DNA of 64,000 bases from the NCBI GenBank assembly GCA_013822765.1, contig PNKY01000009.1, forward strand, positions 1 to 64,000, written 5' to 3'. Each line of letters begins with the position of its first letter. Position 1 is the first letter of the stretch. Both the position numbers and the translations under genes were made by a program. The notes under the pieces are model-generated. The model was not told the DNA's origin, made no database searches, and worked only from the letters and a program-made list of their open reading frames with translations. The DNA comes from Rhodospirillum sp. (GTDB taxonomy: Bacteria; Pseudomonadota; Alphaproteobacteria; Dongiales; Dongiaceae). Below, piece by piece: positions 54,916-63,662 of this stretch.

Positions 54916-56022
54916 GTGGCGAGCATCTTTGTCAGCTATGCACGGGAAAGCGAGACGGCCGTCCAGAACCTGGCGGCCGACGTCGAATCGCTGGATCACA
55001 AGGTCTGGGTCGATCACGACCTGAAGGGCGGCAGGGAGTGGTGGGACCAGATCCTCGCGCATATTCGCGACTGCCAAGTGTTCATGATGACGCTGTCGCC
55101 GGAATCGCTGGCCTCCGCCGCGTGCAAGCGCGAATACAGCTATGCGGCCGAACTCGGCAAACCGATCCTGCCGATCCTGATCGCCGAGGGGGTGTCGCTG
55201 CAGACGCTGCCGCCCAAGCTGTCGCAGATCCAATATGTGGATTACCGGAAGCGGGATGTCGCCTCCGTTCTCAAGCTGGCGAATGCCTTGAGTGCCGTGC
55301 CGCCGGCTCTCGCGCTGCCGGACCCCTTGCCGCAGCCGCCCGGCGCGCCGCTGTCTTATCTCGGCGGCATCGCGGAGCAGATCGACGGCGAGAAGCCGCT
55401 CGATGACAAGGACCAGACGGTGCTGGTCAGCAGCCTGCGCCGCGCGCTACGCGACACGGAGACCGAAGCCGACGCCCGCGCCCTGCTGACCCGGCTGCGC
55501 AAGCGACCCGGTCTCTATGCCGACGTCAGGGACGAGATCGACGAAATGCTCAGCGTGCGGGTCGATGCGCCGACGCTGCGCAACGCCGAGCCAATATCGG
55601 CGGCTCGGGCGGAACGCGCGCCTGAGAGCCGCCCAACTCCGGATCGGCAGACGGTGCCGACAAGTCGGGCGCCCGCCGGGAATGGCACGCGCTGGGGCGT
55701 CGCCGGGGCGATCCTCATGCTATGGGTGATTTTCTCCCCGATCACCGTAGCCGGCATCCTGTCAGCGGCGAATGCCATCATCGTCATACCGGTCACGGTC
55801 GTGCTGCTCGCAGTGATATGGCCGATCCACCCGGTCCATGCCGCCCTGCTAACCATCGTGGTCAATATGACAAACCTGGTCGCGTCCGTCGCCGTGCATG
55901 ACATGTGGGAGAAGGATCAGCGGACGGGCCTTGCGGTTCTGAGCACGGTGATCGTGGTCGATGCGGCTGCAGCGGCTCTCATTAGCAGGTATCGGCTTTC
56001 CCGGATGCAGCAACGCCGATAG
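54916..56022 (+). CDS. TIR-domain protein with distinct membrane domain (paralogue of preceding gene)
   Basis: 368 residues from GTG 54916. The TIR domain (MASIFVSYARESETAVQNLA, KVWVDHDLKGGREWWDQIL, SPESLASAACKREYSYAAEL) and the middle helical region (APLSYLGGIAEQIDGEKPLD) are clearly paralogous to the gene 42 bases upstream. The C-terminal module differs: four hydrophobic helices (GVAGAILMLWVIFSPITVAG, VIPVTVVLLAVIWPI, ALLTIVVNMTNLVASVAV, AVLSTVIVVDAAAAALI) without glycine zippers. The leaders share GACATCGGGG. Duplication followed by replacement of the membrane part is likely. Confidence 0.85.
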   Translation: MASIFVSYARESETAVQNLAADVESLDHKVWVDHDLKGGREWWDQILAHIRDCQVFMMTLSPESLASAACKREYSYAAELGKPILPILIAEGVSLQTLPPKLSQIQYVDYRKRDVASVLKLANALSAVPPALALPDPLPQPPGAPLSYLGGIAEQIDGEKPLDDKDQTVLVSSLRRALRDTETEADARALLTRLRKRPGLYADVRDEIDEMLSVRVDAPTLRNAEPISAARAERAPESRPTPDRQTVPTSRAPAGNGTRWGVAGAILMLWVIFSPITVAGILSAANAIIVIPVTVVLLAVIWPIHPVHAALLTIVVNMTNLVASVAVHDMWEKDQRTGLAVLSTVIVVDAAAAALISRYRLSRMQQRR

Positions 56023-56043
56023 CGCCTCAGCGTCCGCGAGGCG

Positions 56044-56553
56044 CTACGAGCAGCCCTCGACATATTCCACTTCGGGCACGCGGCCGGCGTAGAAGGACGT
56101 GACCTTGCCCTGCAGCGTCTCGAACCGCACCGCTGCCTTGCGGCCCGCGCTCCACACCGTGAGATAGTTGCCGTCGGGCGCGACGTATTTGTGCGGCGTC
56201 ACTTCGGTGGATGGCAGCAGTTCCTTCACCCGCGCCTCGCTGTCGCCGACGCCGAGCCCGCTGCGGGTCTTGACGCCGGCCGTGGTGACCTCGACCCGCA
56301 CGACGCGATCGTCGGAGATCATGAACCACAGCCCCTCGACCGCGGGCTCCGGCCGCATGTAGTGGCACGCCGGCTCATCGACCGGCCCCTCCGACACCAG
56401 CTTGACGCCGAGCGCGGCGGAAGCTTCGGCGACGGTCATGCCGATCTTCGCCGGGCCGTACCCGGCGGTCGTGATGCGCCAGTCGTCGTCGGCGAGCGCG
56501 CTGCCGACGCTGGCGCTGGTCGACAGGGCGATCACCAGAAGCATGCCTCGCAT
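56044..56553 (-). CDS. Small exported protein, unknown function
   Basis: 169 residues with a signal peptide (LLVIALSTSASVGSALA, about 1-21) and mature sequence DDDWRITTAGYGPAKIGMTVAEASAALG, CHYMRPE, ISDDRVVRVEVT and a single C-terminal Cys (VEYVEGCS). The pattern of two SmpA/OmlA-like beta-alpha repeats (GMTVAEA, GLGVGDSEARVKELLP) is suggestive but not conclusive. AAGGAG precedes the ATG at 56553. It sits convergently between two TIR genes. Confidence 0.75.
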   Translation of the reverse strand: MRGMLLVIALSTSASVGSALADDDWRITTAGYGPAKIGMTVAEASAALGVKLVSEGPVDEPACHYMRPEPAVEGLWFMISDDRVVRVEVTTAGVKTRSGLGVGDSEARVKELLPSTEVTPHKYVAPDGNYLTVWSAGRKAAVRFETLQGKVTSFYAGRVPEVEYVEGCS

Positions 56554-56709
56554 CGCGTCTCCTTCCACGCTTTGGTCAGGGTTCGCAAGTATTGCCGGTA
56601 GCGTGCATCGAAGTCGAGTTTGCCACGACGCCACAGGGCGCATCGTGCTATACACAAAGGGGTGCAGGACGCCCAGAGTGACGAACCCGTTGCATGCGGA
56701 GCGGTTCCG

Positions 56710-58428
56710 ATGACGGATATCTTCCTGTCCTACAAGCGCGAAGACAAAGCCCTGGTCGAGGCATTGGCGAAGGCCCTCGAGGACGAAGGCCTGTCGGTCT
56801 GGTGGGACTCCGATCTGCCGCTCGGCAAGAGCTACGCCAGCTCGATCTCGAGCGCGCTCACGGATGCGAAGGTCGTCATCCCGGTGTGGACCCAGCGCTC
56901 CATCCACTCCGAGTGGGTCCAAGAAGAGGCGACGACCGGCAAGCGGCGCGGCGTGCTCATCCCCTTGCGGCTCGAGGCCGTCGAGCCGCCGATCGGCTTC
57001 GGCATGGTGCAGACCGCCGATCTCAGCGGCTGGACGCCGGGCGATGCTTCGCATCCGGAATGGATCAAGCTGACGCAGTCGGTGCGCGCCATGATCACCG
57101 GGCAAGGCGCGGCGACGAAGGCGAGCCCGGTGCCCGTCGCGCGGGTCCCGCCACGACCACGCAAGGCATTTGCGCCGGTCCTCAAGACCGCGATGGCCGC
57201 TGCCGCGGTGATCGCGGTGGGCGCGGGCGTCTATTACGGCATGGAGCAGCGGCGCACCGATGCTCCCACCGACGTGGCCGCAGCGACTGAGGCGGAGCCC
57301 GCTGTTCCCGCGGCCGACGAGCCGGTTGTCGCGCCGGATCTGACGAAGCTCGACCAGGCTGCAAACGCGCCCGTCCTCAACGCCGCAGCGACGCCGGCCG
57401 AGGAATCGATTGTCGCGCCCGAGCTGACGAAGCTCAACAAGGCCGCGACCGCGCCCGTCCTGAACGCCGCGCCGAGCAAGCTCGCGCCGGCCGATCCAGC
57501 GTCGTTCGAGACCGCGGCGGGCAAGCAGCCCGCGGCGCGGACGCCGGAGGACGTGCCGGCCGAAACCTCCTACGAGACGGACCAGGGAAGCGCGGTCAGC
57601 GCCTTCGTCTTCTCGCCGGATGGCAAGACGGTGCTCAGCGCGGGCACCGACGGCACGGTCAAGGTGCTCGACGCTGCGACCGGGGAGGAGCAGCGGCAAT
57701 TCGGCTTCCAGTCGCGCGTCATGGATGCCGTCTTCTCGAGCACCGGAAGCCACCTGGTCGTCGGCACCGCGGACGGCTATGTCACCATGATCGAGATCGC
57801 GACCGGCAACGAAGACGGGCGCTTCGAGACGCTGAATCGTCTTCGGCGGATGGTGGTTGCGCCAGACGACGGCTCGATCGCCGTCCTGCACGACTACAGG
57901 GCCATCCGCATCTACCAGGCCGACGGCGTGTTGCTGAAGCAGTTCTCCGGCAGCCGCGCGCTCAACGGCATCGCCTGGTGTCCCGAAAGCGATTGCCTGC
58001 TGGCGTGGGGCAACAGCGGGCTGCTGGAGGTGTGGGACCCGTTCAAGCCGGAGCTGATCGATTCCCTGCGCGGCCATGCCCGAGAAATGCGCGTTGCCGC
58101 TTTCAGCCCGGATGGAAAGCGCTTTGCCAGCAGCGGCGACGACAAGCAGGTGTTCCTCTGGGACGCCACCAACGGCAAGCGCGCCGGTTCGCTCGGCGGG
58201 TTGAAGGGTCCGCCGACGGCAATGGCCTGGAGCCGCGATGGGACGCGGCTGCTGGTCGACACCAAGGATCAGAAGCAGGCGTTCGTGTGGACCCTGGGCG
58301 ATCCCCAGCCGATCGTCATGAGCCACAGCGGCTACGGAAACACCTGGACCACCTTCACGCCCGACGGCCGGGGCGTTGTGTTCAATGCCCGCAACCATGG
58401 GCCGGTGGCGGTTCCGATTCCGGAATAG
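56710..58428 (+). CDS. TIR-TM-WD40-like beta-propeller protein
   Basis: 572 residues. TIR domain at 1-140 (MTDIFLSYKREDKALVEALA, LSVWWDSDLPLGKSYASSI, RSIHSEWVQEEATTGKRRG, with Glu72 at the catalytic-Glu position). One membrane helix follows (AFAPVLKTAMAAAAVIAVGAGVYYGM, about 157-180). An exported Ala/Pro linker with two VAP(D/E)LTKL(D/N)xA repeats comes next, and then a WD40-like propeller (about 292-572: AFVFSPDGKTVLSAGTDGTV, VAAFSPDGKRFASSGDDKQV, MAWSRDGTRLLVD). Orientation would put TIR in the cytoplasm and the propeller in the periplasm, a receptor-like layout. The ATG at 56710 has GCGGAG upstream. Confidence 0.85.
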   Translation: MTDIFLSYKREDKALVEALAKALEDEGLSVWWDSDLPLGKSYASSISSALTDAKVVIPVWTQRSIHSEWVQEEATTGKRRGVLIPLRLEAVEPPIGFGMVQTADLSGWTPGDASHPEWIKLTQSVRAMITGQGAATKASPVPVARVPPRPRKAFAPVLKTAMAAAAVIAVGAGVYYGMEQRRTDAPTDVAAATEAEPAVPAADEPVVAPDLTKLDQAANAPVLNAAATPAEESIVAPELTKLNKAATAPVLNAAPSKLAPADPASFETAAGKQPAARTPEDVPAETSYETDQGSAVSAFVFSPDGKTVLSAGTDGTVKVLDAATGEEQRQFGFQSRVMDAVFSSTGSHLVVGTADGYVTMIEIATGNEDGRFETLNRLRRMVVAPDDGSIAVLHDYRAIRIYQADGVLLKQFSGSRALNGIAWCPESDCLLAWGNSGLLEVWDPFKPELIDSLRGHAREMRVAAFSPDGKRFASSGDDKQVFLWDATNGKRAGSLGGLKGPPTAMAWSRDGTRLLVDTKDQKQAFVWTLGDPQPIVMSHSGYGNTWTTFTPDGRGVVFNARNHGPVAVPIPE

Positions 58429-58550
58429 CGTAGCAGCGCGAACCCCGACGCGTTCCTCGCGGCGCGAAGTCGCGACGGCACCACGCCTGATGACACATTC
58501 TGGCGGCGTCGTTGCTACGCTCAGCCATTCCATTTCTGGAGCACTCAGCC

Positions 58551-59030
58551 ATGCCTGCGACCGCCGCCGTGACCGCCGACTATGTGCATCGCGAGAAGCG
58601 CGCGACCCCGCGCGAAGGCATGAGCGTTGGCAAGTCGCGGCTCAAGTGGAGCAACATCGGCTACGCCGATGCCCCGGTACCGGCAGAGATCGAAGCCCTC
58701 GCCCGCGACCACGTCAGGAAGGTCGGCGCGGAAGACGACGTCGGCTTCGTCGTCCTGCATCGCTGCGGTGGAGGCAGCTTCTATTTCTTGGCGGTGCAGA
58801 CTTGGCGCGGCCAGAACGAGGTATGGGAGACCGTCTACGCTAAGACTGGCCCCGACGACCCGGATTTCAAGCTCTGGACCTACAAGACGGCGCACCGCGG
58901 CACCTTCTGCGTCTGGGAGCTTGGCGTGGTGTGGCACGAGAAACAGGCCTGGGTCCGCTTCCTCAATTCGAGCCGCGGCGAGACCGACCTGCAGCGCTAT
59001 CTCGACGATCGCTACGAGGGCCTGGTTTAA
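58551..59030 (+). CDS. Conserved hypothetical protein
   Basis: 159 residues, family not recognised. It has no signal or membrane helix. Compact alpha/beta content with VKSRLKWSNIGYADAP-like start, DDVGFVVLHRCGGGSFYFLAVQTWRGQNEVWETVY and TFCVWELGVVWHEKQAWVRFLNSSRGETDLQRYL (two blocks rich in aromatic residues). The start at 58551 is preceded by GGAG. It follows the TIR-WD40 gene in the same direction; no functional link is evident. Confidence 0.72.
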   Translation: MPATAAVTADYVHREKRATPREGMSVGKSRLKWSNIGYADAPVPAEIEALARDHVRKVGAEDDVGFVVLHRCGGGSFYFLAVQTWRGQNEVWETVYAKTGPDDPDFKLWTYKTAHRGTFCVWELGVVWHEKQAWVRFLNSSRGETDLQRYLDDRYEGLV

Positions 59031-59230
59031 GCCATGGATCTAGGTCGAGAAGGAACCTCGCCATGGCTTTGATCCGCCAGTCGAGCGAAGCTGTACTCTC
59101 CAGATAACGGATGTTCTGCATCAAATGGAGCGGCCCGAAAGGTGTGTGCCATTACCTGTGAGGTAATCGGCGTGCATCGATCTGCCCGGTAATGTGTTGC
59201 CCAATGGTGCCGACTGAGGAGGTTCGCTCG

Positions 59231-59542
59231 ATGTCCGTGACCTATGTCGTCAAATTCCAGATCGTCCCTGGCAAATACGACGACTTTCTGGAGCTTCTGA
59301 ACGGCGTGCTGGACGCCATGCGGCATGAATCGACGTTCATGGAAGCAATGCTGCACGCCGATCCCGATGATGCGAACAGGCTGATGCTCTATGAAACCTG
59401 GCAGGACCACGACGATGTGGTCAACGTTCAACTGCTCCGGACGTATCGCCAGGCCTTCCACGAGGCATTGTCAGCGATGCTCGCCGCGCCGCGCGACATC
59501 TCGATCTGGCGATGCCTGCGCGCCGACCGCTCTACAGAATGA
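59231..59542 (+). CDS. ABM-type (antibiotic biosynthesis monooxygenase) domain protein
   Basis: 103 residues forming a single ferredoxin-like ABM domain: [31 protein letters not shown] and [17 protein letters not shown]. Similar to YgiN/HmoB-type cofactor-independent monooxygenases or quinol-handling proteins. GAGGAGG stands eight bases upstream of the ATG. Its 3-prime end overlaps the hslU 3-prime end by 11 bases on the opposite strand. Confidence 0.85.
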   Translation: MSVTYVVKFQIVPGKYDDFLELLNGVLDAMRHESTFMEAMLHADPDDANRLMLYETWQDHDDVVNVQLLRTYRQAFHEALSAMLAAPRDISIWRCLRADRSTE

Positions 59543-60902
59543 ACTTGCTCAGATCCGTGTTCTTCGCGAGCGGGGCGACGCGCTCATTCACATACTTGGC
59601 GTCGACCTCGAACGCGCTGCCTGATTTCTCGCTGGCGGTGAAGCTCACTTCCTCGAGCAGCTTTTCCATCACGGTCTGAAGCCGTCTCGCGCCGATGTTC
59701 TCGACGCTGCCGTTGATCTCGGTCGCCAGGTCGGCGATGGCGTCGATGGCGTCGTCGGTGAAGCTGAGGGCAAGTTCCTCGGTGCCGAGCAGGGCCTTGT
59801 ATTGGGTGATGAGGCTGGCTTCCGGCTCGGTCAGGATCCGCTTCAGGTCGTCGCGCGTCAGGGCGTTGAGCTCCACGCGGATCGGCAGGCGGCCCTGCAG
59901 CTCGGGCAGCAGGTCGGCGGGCTTGGCGATGTGGAAGGCTCCGGAGGCGATGAACAGGACGTGGTCGGTCTTGACCGGCCCGTGCTTGGTCGAGACCGTG
60001 GTGCCTTCGATCAGCGGCAGCAGGTCGCGCTGCACGCCTTCGCGGGAGACGTCCGCGCCGACGCGCTCACTGCGGGCGCAAATCTTGTCGATCTCGTCGA
60101 TGAAGACGATGCCGTGCTGCTCGGTCATCAGCACCGCTTCGCCCAGCACCTTCTCCTGGTCCAGCAGCTTCTCGCTCTCCTCGGCGATCAGCGGCGCATA
60201 GGCCTCGCGCACGCTGGTGCGGCGCGCCTTGGTGCGGCCGCCGAAGGCGCCGCCCAGCACCTCGTTGAGGTTGATCATGCCCATGGAGGCGCCGGGCATG
60301 CCGGGGATCTCGAAGGTGGGGAGCGCGCCGCTGCCCGTCTCCTTCAGCTTCAGCTCGATCTCCTTGTCGTCGAGCTCGCCGCTGCGCAGCATCTTGCGGA
60401 ACTTGGAGCGCGTGTCGGCGCTGGCGCCTTCGCCGACCAGGGCGTCGAGCACGCGCGATTCCGCGGCTTCCTCGGCCTTGGCCTGGACCTGGCGCTTCAT
60501 CTTGTCCTTGGTCATGGAGATCGCGATTTCGAGGAGATCGCGGACGATCTGCTCGACGTCGCGACCCACGTACCCGACTTCGGTGAACTTGGTGGCCTCG
60601 ACCTTGATGAACGGCGCCTGCGCGAGCTTCGCAAGGCGGCGCGCGATCTCGGTCTTGCCGACGCCGGTCGGGCCGATCATCAGGATGTTCTTCGGCATCA
60701 CCTCTTCGCGCAAAGCGGGCTCGAGCTGCTGCCGGCGCCAGCGGTTGCGGAGGGCAATTGCCACAGCCCGCTTGGCTTCATTTTGACCAACAATATGGCG
60801 GTCGAGCTCATGCACGATCTCGCGCGGTGTCAGCGACGCGGCCTGGTTGCTGACGGCGTCGGTCTGTTTCGGCGTGCGGTCGATGTCGTTCATGACGGTC
60901 AT
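59532..60902 (-). CDS. hslU: ATP-dependent protease ATPase subunit HslU
   Basis: HslU unfolds substrates for the HslV peptidase. The 456 residues show [25 protein letters not shown]-loop [14 protein letters not shown], pore loop [12 protein letters not shown], Walker [11 protein letters not shown] and the C-terminal TDLSKFIL that docks into HslV. The intermediate I-domain is present (about 110-250). The start overlaps the hslV stop by four bases (ATGA). Confidence 0.97.
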   Translation of the reverse strand: MTVMNDIDRTPKQTDAVSNQAASLTPREIVHELDRHIVGQNEAKRAVAIALRNRWRRQQLEPALREEVMPKNILMIGPTGVGKTEIARRLAKLAQAPFIKVEATKFTEVGYVGRDVEQIVRDLLEIAISMTKDKMKRQVQAKAEEAAESRVLDALVGEGASADTRSKFRKMLRSGELDDKEIELKLKETGSGALPTFEIPGMPGASMGMINLNEVLGGAFGGRTKARRTSVREAYAPLIAEESEKLLDQEKVLGEAVLMTEQHGIVFIDEIDKICARSERVGADVSREGVQRDLLPLIEGTTVSTKHGPVKTDHVLFIASGAFHIAKPADLLPELQGRLPIRVELNALTRDDLKRILTEPEASLITQYKALLGTEELALSFTDDAIDAIADLATEINGSVENIGARRLQTVMEKLLEEVSFTASEKSGSAFEVDAKYVNERVAPLAKNTDLSKFIL

Positions 60903-61477
60903 AGCTTCTCGAAGATCACGTTGTGGTTGGTGTAGATGCAGATGTCGGCGGCGATCTTCATCGCCTTCTTGGCGATCTGCTCAGCAGTCATGCCGTCGAT
61001 ATCGACAAGCGCGCGCGCGGCGGCGAGCGCGAACGAACCGCCCGAACCGATGCCGATCAGGCCGTCCTCCGGCTCCAGCACGTCGCCCGAGCCGGTGAGG
61101 ATGAAACTCGTCTGCTTGTCGGCCACCGCCATCATGGCCTCGAGCCGGCGCAGGTACTTGTCCTGGCGCCAATCCTTGGCCAATTCCACGCAGGCGCGGG
61201 CGAGCTGGCCGGGATGCTTCTCCAGCTTGCCTTCCAGGCGCTCGAACAGGGTCAGCGCATCGGCGGTCGAGCCCGCAAAGCCGGCGATGACGTCACGCTG
61301 GCCGTCGCCCTTCGACAGGCGGCGCAGCTTCCTGGCGTTGGACTTCATGATGGTGTTGCCGACGCTGACCTGGCCGTCGCCGGCCAGCACCACGTCATTG
61401 CCCTTGCGCACCAGCAGAATGGTCGTGCCGTGCCAGGGGGCAAGCCCATGCCGGGCCTTGTCGTCGTTGTCGCTCAT
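60899..61477 (-). CDS. hslV: ATP-dependent protease peptidase subunit HslV
   Basis: HslV is the proteasome-like threonine peptidase of the HslUV complex. The 192 residues include the processing site [11 protein letters not shown]; Thr18 becomes the N-terminal nucleophile. [34 protein letters not shown] and [14 protein letters not shown] are conserved. The pro-segment of 17 residues is longer than in E. coli but usual for alphaproteobacteria. First gene of hslV-hslU. Confidence 0.97.
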   Translation of the reverse strand: MSDNDDKARHGLAPWHGTTILLVRKGNDVVLAGDGQVSVGNTIMKSNARKLRRLSKGDGQRDVIAGFAGSTADALTLFERLEGKLEKHPGQLARACVELAKDWRQDKYLRRLEAMMAVADKQTSFILTGSGDVLEPEDGLIGIGSGGSFALAAARALVDIDGMTAEQIAKKAMKIAADICIYTNHNVIFEKL

Positions 61478-61812
61478 CTTTGTGGTTCGCCTTCGCTCAT
61501 AGGGCCTTGAGATAGGCGTCTGCCGTTAACTAATCAAGCCAGCAGCCTGTGACCTGAGGCCGCCCCGCTCACTCCTTGCCCCGTCATGCCAAAGCTTGGC
61601 GCCCGGTCAATCATGGGCATCCACGCGTTCCCCTTCCGCCTGCTATATTGTCGTCGCGAATCAAGGCGCTGGCCGGCTTCGCCGATGCAAATTCGTGGAT
61701 GGCAAGGCCAAGCCTTGCCATGACGGCTGGGGAGCGGATGGAGCGCGGCTAAACCCTGGCATTCCAACGCCTTCGCTGCTACAAGGCGCGCCGAGACGAG
61801 AGGAGCGCCCCG
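61478..61812. other. Divergent spacer between hslV and hisB
   Basis: About 335 bases, occupied largely by a class 2 repeat (61582-61726). Promoters for hslVU and hisB must lie at either side; I see no confident -35/-10 pair, heat-shock-type promoter or coding frame. A GAGGAGCG ribosome site precedes hisB. Confidence 0.5.
61582..61726. repeat. Class 2 interspersed palindrome, copy C
   Basis: CGTCATGCCAAAGCTTGGC on the left and GGCAAGGCCAAGCCTTGCC with ATGACGG on the right. An unusual centre contains GGCATCCACGCGTTCCCCTT and ATTCGTGGAT. It is the longest class 2 copy, with an inserted CGCCCGGTCAATCATG in the left arm. Confidence 0.75.
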
Positions 61813-62418
61813 ATGGGCAACCGGACCGGCACAGTCGACCGCAAGACCAAGGAAACGTCGATCTCGGTCGCTGTGGACCTGGACGGGTCCGGCCGGTCGC
61901 AGATCGCCACCGGGATCGGGTTCCTCGACCACATGCTGGACCAGCTGTCGCGCCACTCGCTGATCGACCTCAAGGTCGAGGCCAAGGGCGACCTGCACAT
62001 CGACTTCCACCACACCACCGAGGACACCGGCATCTGCATCGGCGAGGCGGTGGCCAAGGCGCTGGGCGACCGCACCGGCATCCGCCGCTGGGGCGAGGCG
62101 ACGGTGCCGATGGACGAGACCCTGACCCGGGTGGCGCTCGACGCCTCCAACCGGCCGTACCTGATCTGGAAGGTCAGCTTCTCCAAGCCCAAGCTGGGCG
62201 AGATGGACACCGAACTGTTCAAGGAATGGTTCCAGGCGTTTGCGCAGAATGCCGGGCTGACCCTGCACATCGAGAATCTCTACGGCGAGAACAACCACCA
62301 CATCGTCGAGAGCTGCTTCAAAGGCTTGGCGCGGGCGCTGCGCCAGGCGATCGAGATCGATCCCCGCAAGTCGGACGCGATCCCCTCGACCAAGGGCGTG
62401 CTCGGAGGGTCGCTGTGA
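61813..62418 (+). CDS. hisB: Imidazoleglycerol-phosphate dehydratase
   Basis: HisB dehydrates imidazole glycerol phosphate in histidine synthesis using manganese. The 201-residue, single-domain form shows [31 protein letters not shown] and [19 protein letters not shown], with the metal-binding HHxxED and HHxxE motifs. It lacks the phosphatase domain found in E. coli HisB, as usual in alphaproteobacteria. First gene of hisB-hisH-GNAT-hisA. Confidence 0.96.
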   Translation: MGNRTGTVDRKTKETSISVAVDLDGSGRSQIATGIGFLDHMLDQLSRHSLIDLKVEAKGDLHIDFHHTTEDTGICIGEAVAKALGDRTGIRRWGEATVPMDETLTRVALDASNRPYLIWKVSFSKPKLGEMDTELFKEWFQAFAQNAGLTLHIENLYGENNHHIVESCFKGLARALRQAIEIDPRKSDAIPSTKGVLGGSL

Positions 62419-62476
62419 TGTTGACCCGCATCCGCCATCACCGACTCCACACCGTCCCCTAGCCCGGACCCGATCC

Positions 62477-63124
62477 ATGATCGTTGCGATCGTCGATTAC
62501 GGGGCCGGAAATCTCCGCTCCGCCGAGAAGGCGTTGGCTGAAGCAGCCGCCCAGAATTCCAATGGGGGCACCGCGCGCGTGGTCGTGACCGCCGATCCCG
62601 ATGCCGTGCGCAAGGCGGACCGCGTCGTGCTGCCCGGCGTCGGCGCGTTTGCGGATTGCAAGCGCGGGCTGGATGGGCTGCCGGGCATGGTCGAGGCGCT
62701 GGAAGAGGCGGTGCTGAAAACGGGCAAGCCGTTCCTCGGCATCTGCGTCGGCATGCAGCTGATGGCGAGCGTCGGCGTCGAGTTCGGCGAGCACAAGGGC
62801 CTCGACTGGATCAAGGGCAAGGTGGTGGTGCTCGATCCCGCCGACCGCAGCTTGCGCATTCCGCAGATGGGCTGGAACAACCTGGACCTCAAGCGCGTTC
62901 ACCCGGCGCTGACCGACACCCGGAGCGGCGACCACGCCTATTTCGTCCACTCTTATCATTTCGTGGCCGAGCGGCCACAGGACGTGATCGCGACCGTGGA
63001 TTATGGCGGGCCTGTGACCGCCGTCATCGGGCGCGACAACCTGCTTGGCGTACAATTTCATCCCGAGAAGAGCCAGCATGTAGGGCTCTCCCTGCTCAAG
63101 AGCTTCCTGAAGTGGATTCCGTGA
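62477..63124 (+). CDS. hisH: Imidazole glycerol phosphate synthase glutaminase subunit
   Basis: HisH supplies ammonia to HisF. The 215 residues include [13 protein letters not shown] at the start, nucleophile loop [11 protein letters not shown] (Cys), PQMGWN and QFHPEKSQ (catalytic His-Glu). An insertion [12 protein letters not shown] near residue 28 is slightly longer than usual. It begins 58 bases after hisB. Confidence 0.96.
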   Translation: MIVAIVDYGAGNLRSAEKALAEAAAQNSNGGTARVVVTADPDAVRKADRVVLPGVGAFADCKRGLDGLPGMVEALEEAVLKTGKPFLGICVGMQLMASVGVEFGEHKGLDWIKGKVVVLDPADRSLRIPQMGWNNLDLKRVHPALTDTRSGDHAYFVHSYHFVAERPQDVIATVDYGGPVTAVIGRDNLLGVQFHPEKSQHVGLSLLKSFLKWIP

Positions 63125-63125
63125 C

Positions 63126-63662
63126 ATGACCGAGATGCCGAAAGCCGATACCAAGGTCGAGGTTGCCACCGCGTTCACGCGCGGCGACCTCTCCGACCTG
63201 TGCCAGGCCGCCGACGACGCGATCAAGGCCGGCGGCGGGTTCGGCTGGCTGACGCCGCCGCGCCGCGACGTGATGGAGACCTATTGGAAGGGCGTGCTGA
63301 TGGTGCCCGAGCGCACGCTGATCGTCGGACGGCTGGACAACGTCATCGTCGGCTCGGCGCAGCTGGTGCGCCCGACCAAGAACAACGAGGCGCAGGCGCA
63401 CAGCGGGCAGCTGACCACCAGCTTCATGGCGCCGTGGGCGCGGGGCCACGGCCTCGCCCGCATGATCACGGAAGCGGTGGAGAACCACGCGCGCAAGATC
63501 GGGCTCACCGTGCTCAATCTCGACGTGCGCGAGACCCAGGAAGCGGCGATCACGCTCTATCGTTCGCTCGGCTATACCGAGATCGGGCGGCACGAGCATT
63601 ACGCGCGGGTCGACGGCAAGTTCGTCGCCGGCCTCTATTTCTGGAAAGACCTGACGGCGTGA
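63126..63662 (+). CDS. GNAT acetyltransferase inserted between hisH and hisA
   Basis: 178 residues with [23 protein letters not shown] (acetyl-CoA loop region) and [31 protein letters not shown], a clear GNAT fold. It begins one base after the hisH stop, and its TGA overlaps the hisA GTG start, so it is translated as part of the his operon. Substrate unknown; whether it acts on a histidine-pathway compound is speculation. Confidence 0.9.
   Translation: MTEMPKADTKVEVATAFTRGDLSDLCQAADDAIKAGGGFGWLTPPRRDVMETYWKGVLMVPERTLIVGRLDNVIVGSAQLVRPTKNNEAQAHSGQLTTSFMAPWARGHGLARMITEAVENHARKIGLTVLNLDVRETQEAAITLYRSLGYTEIGRHEHYARVDGKFVAGLYFWKDLTA

Noticed and set aside
56554-58533. In-frame upstream extension of the exported protein at 56044 to 829 residues
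   Set aside because: The extension is antisense to the TIR-WD40 gene. The signal peptide and AAGGAG at 56553 mark the true start.
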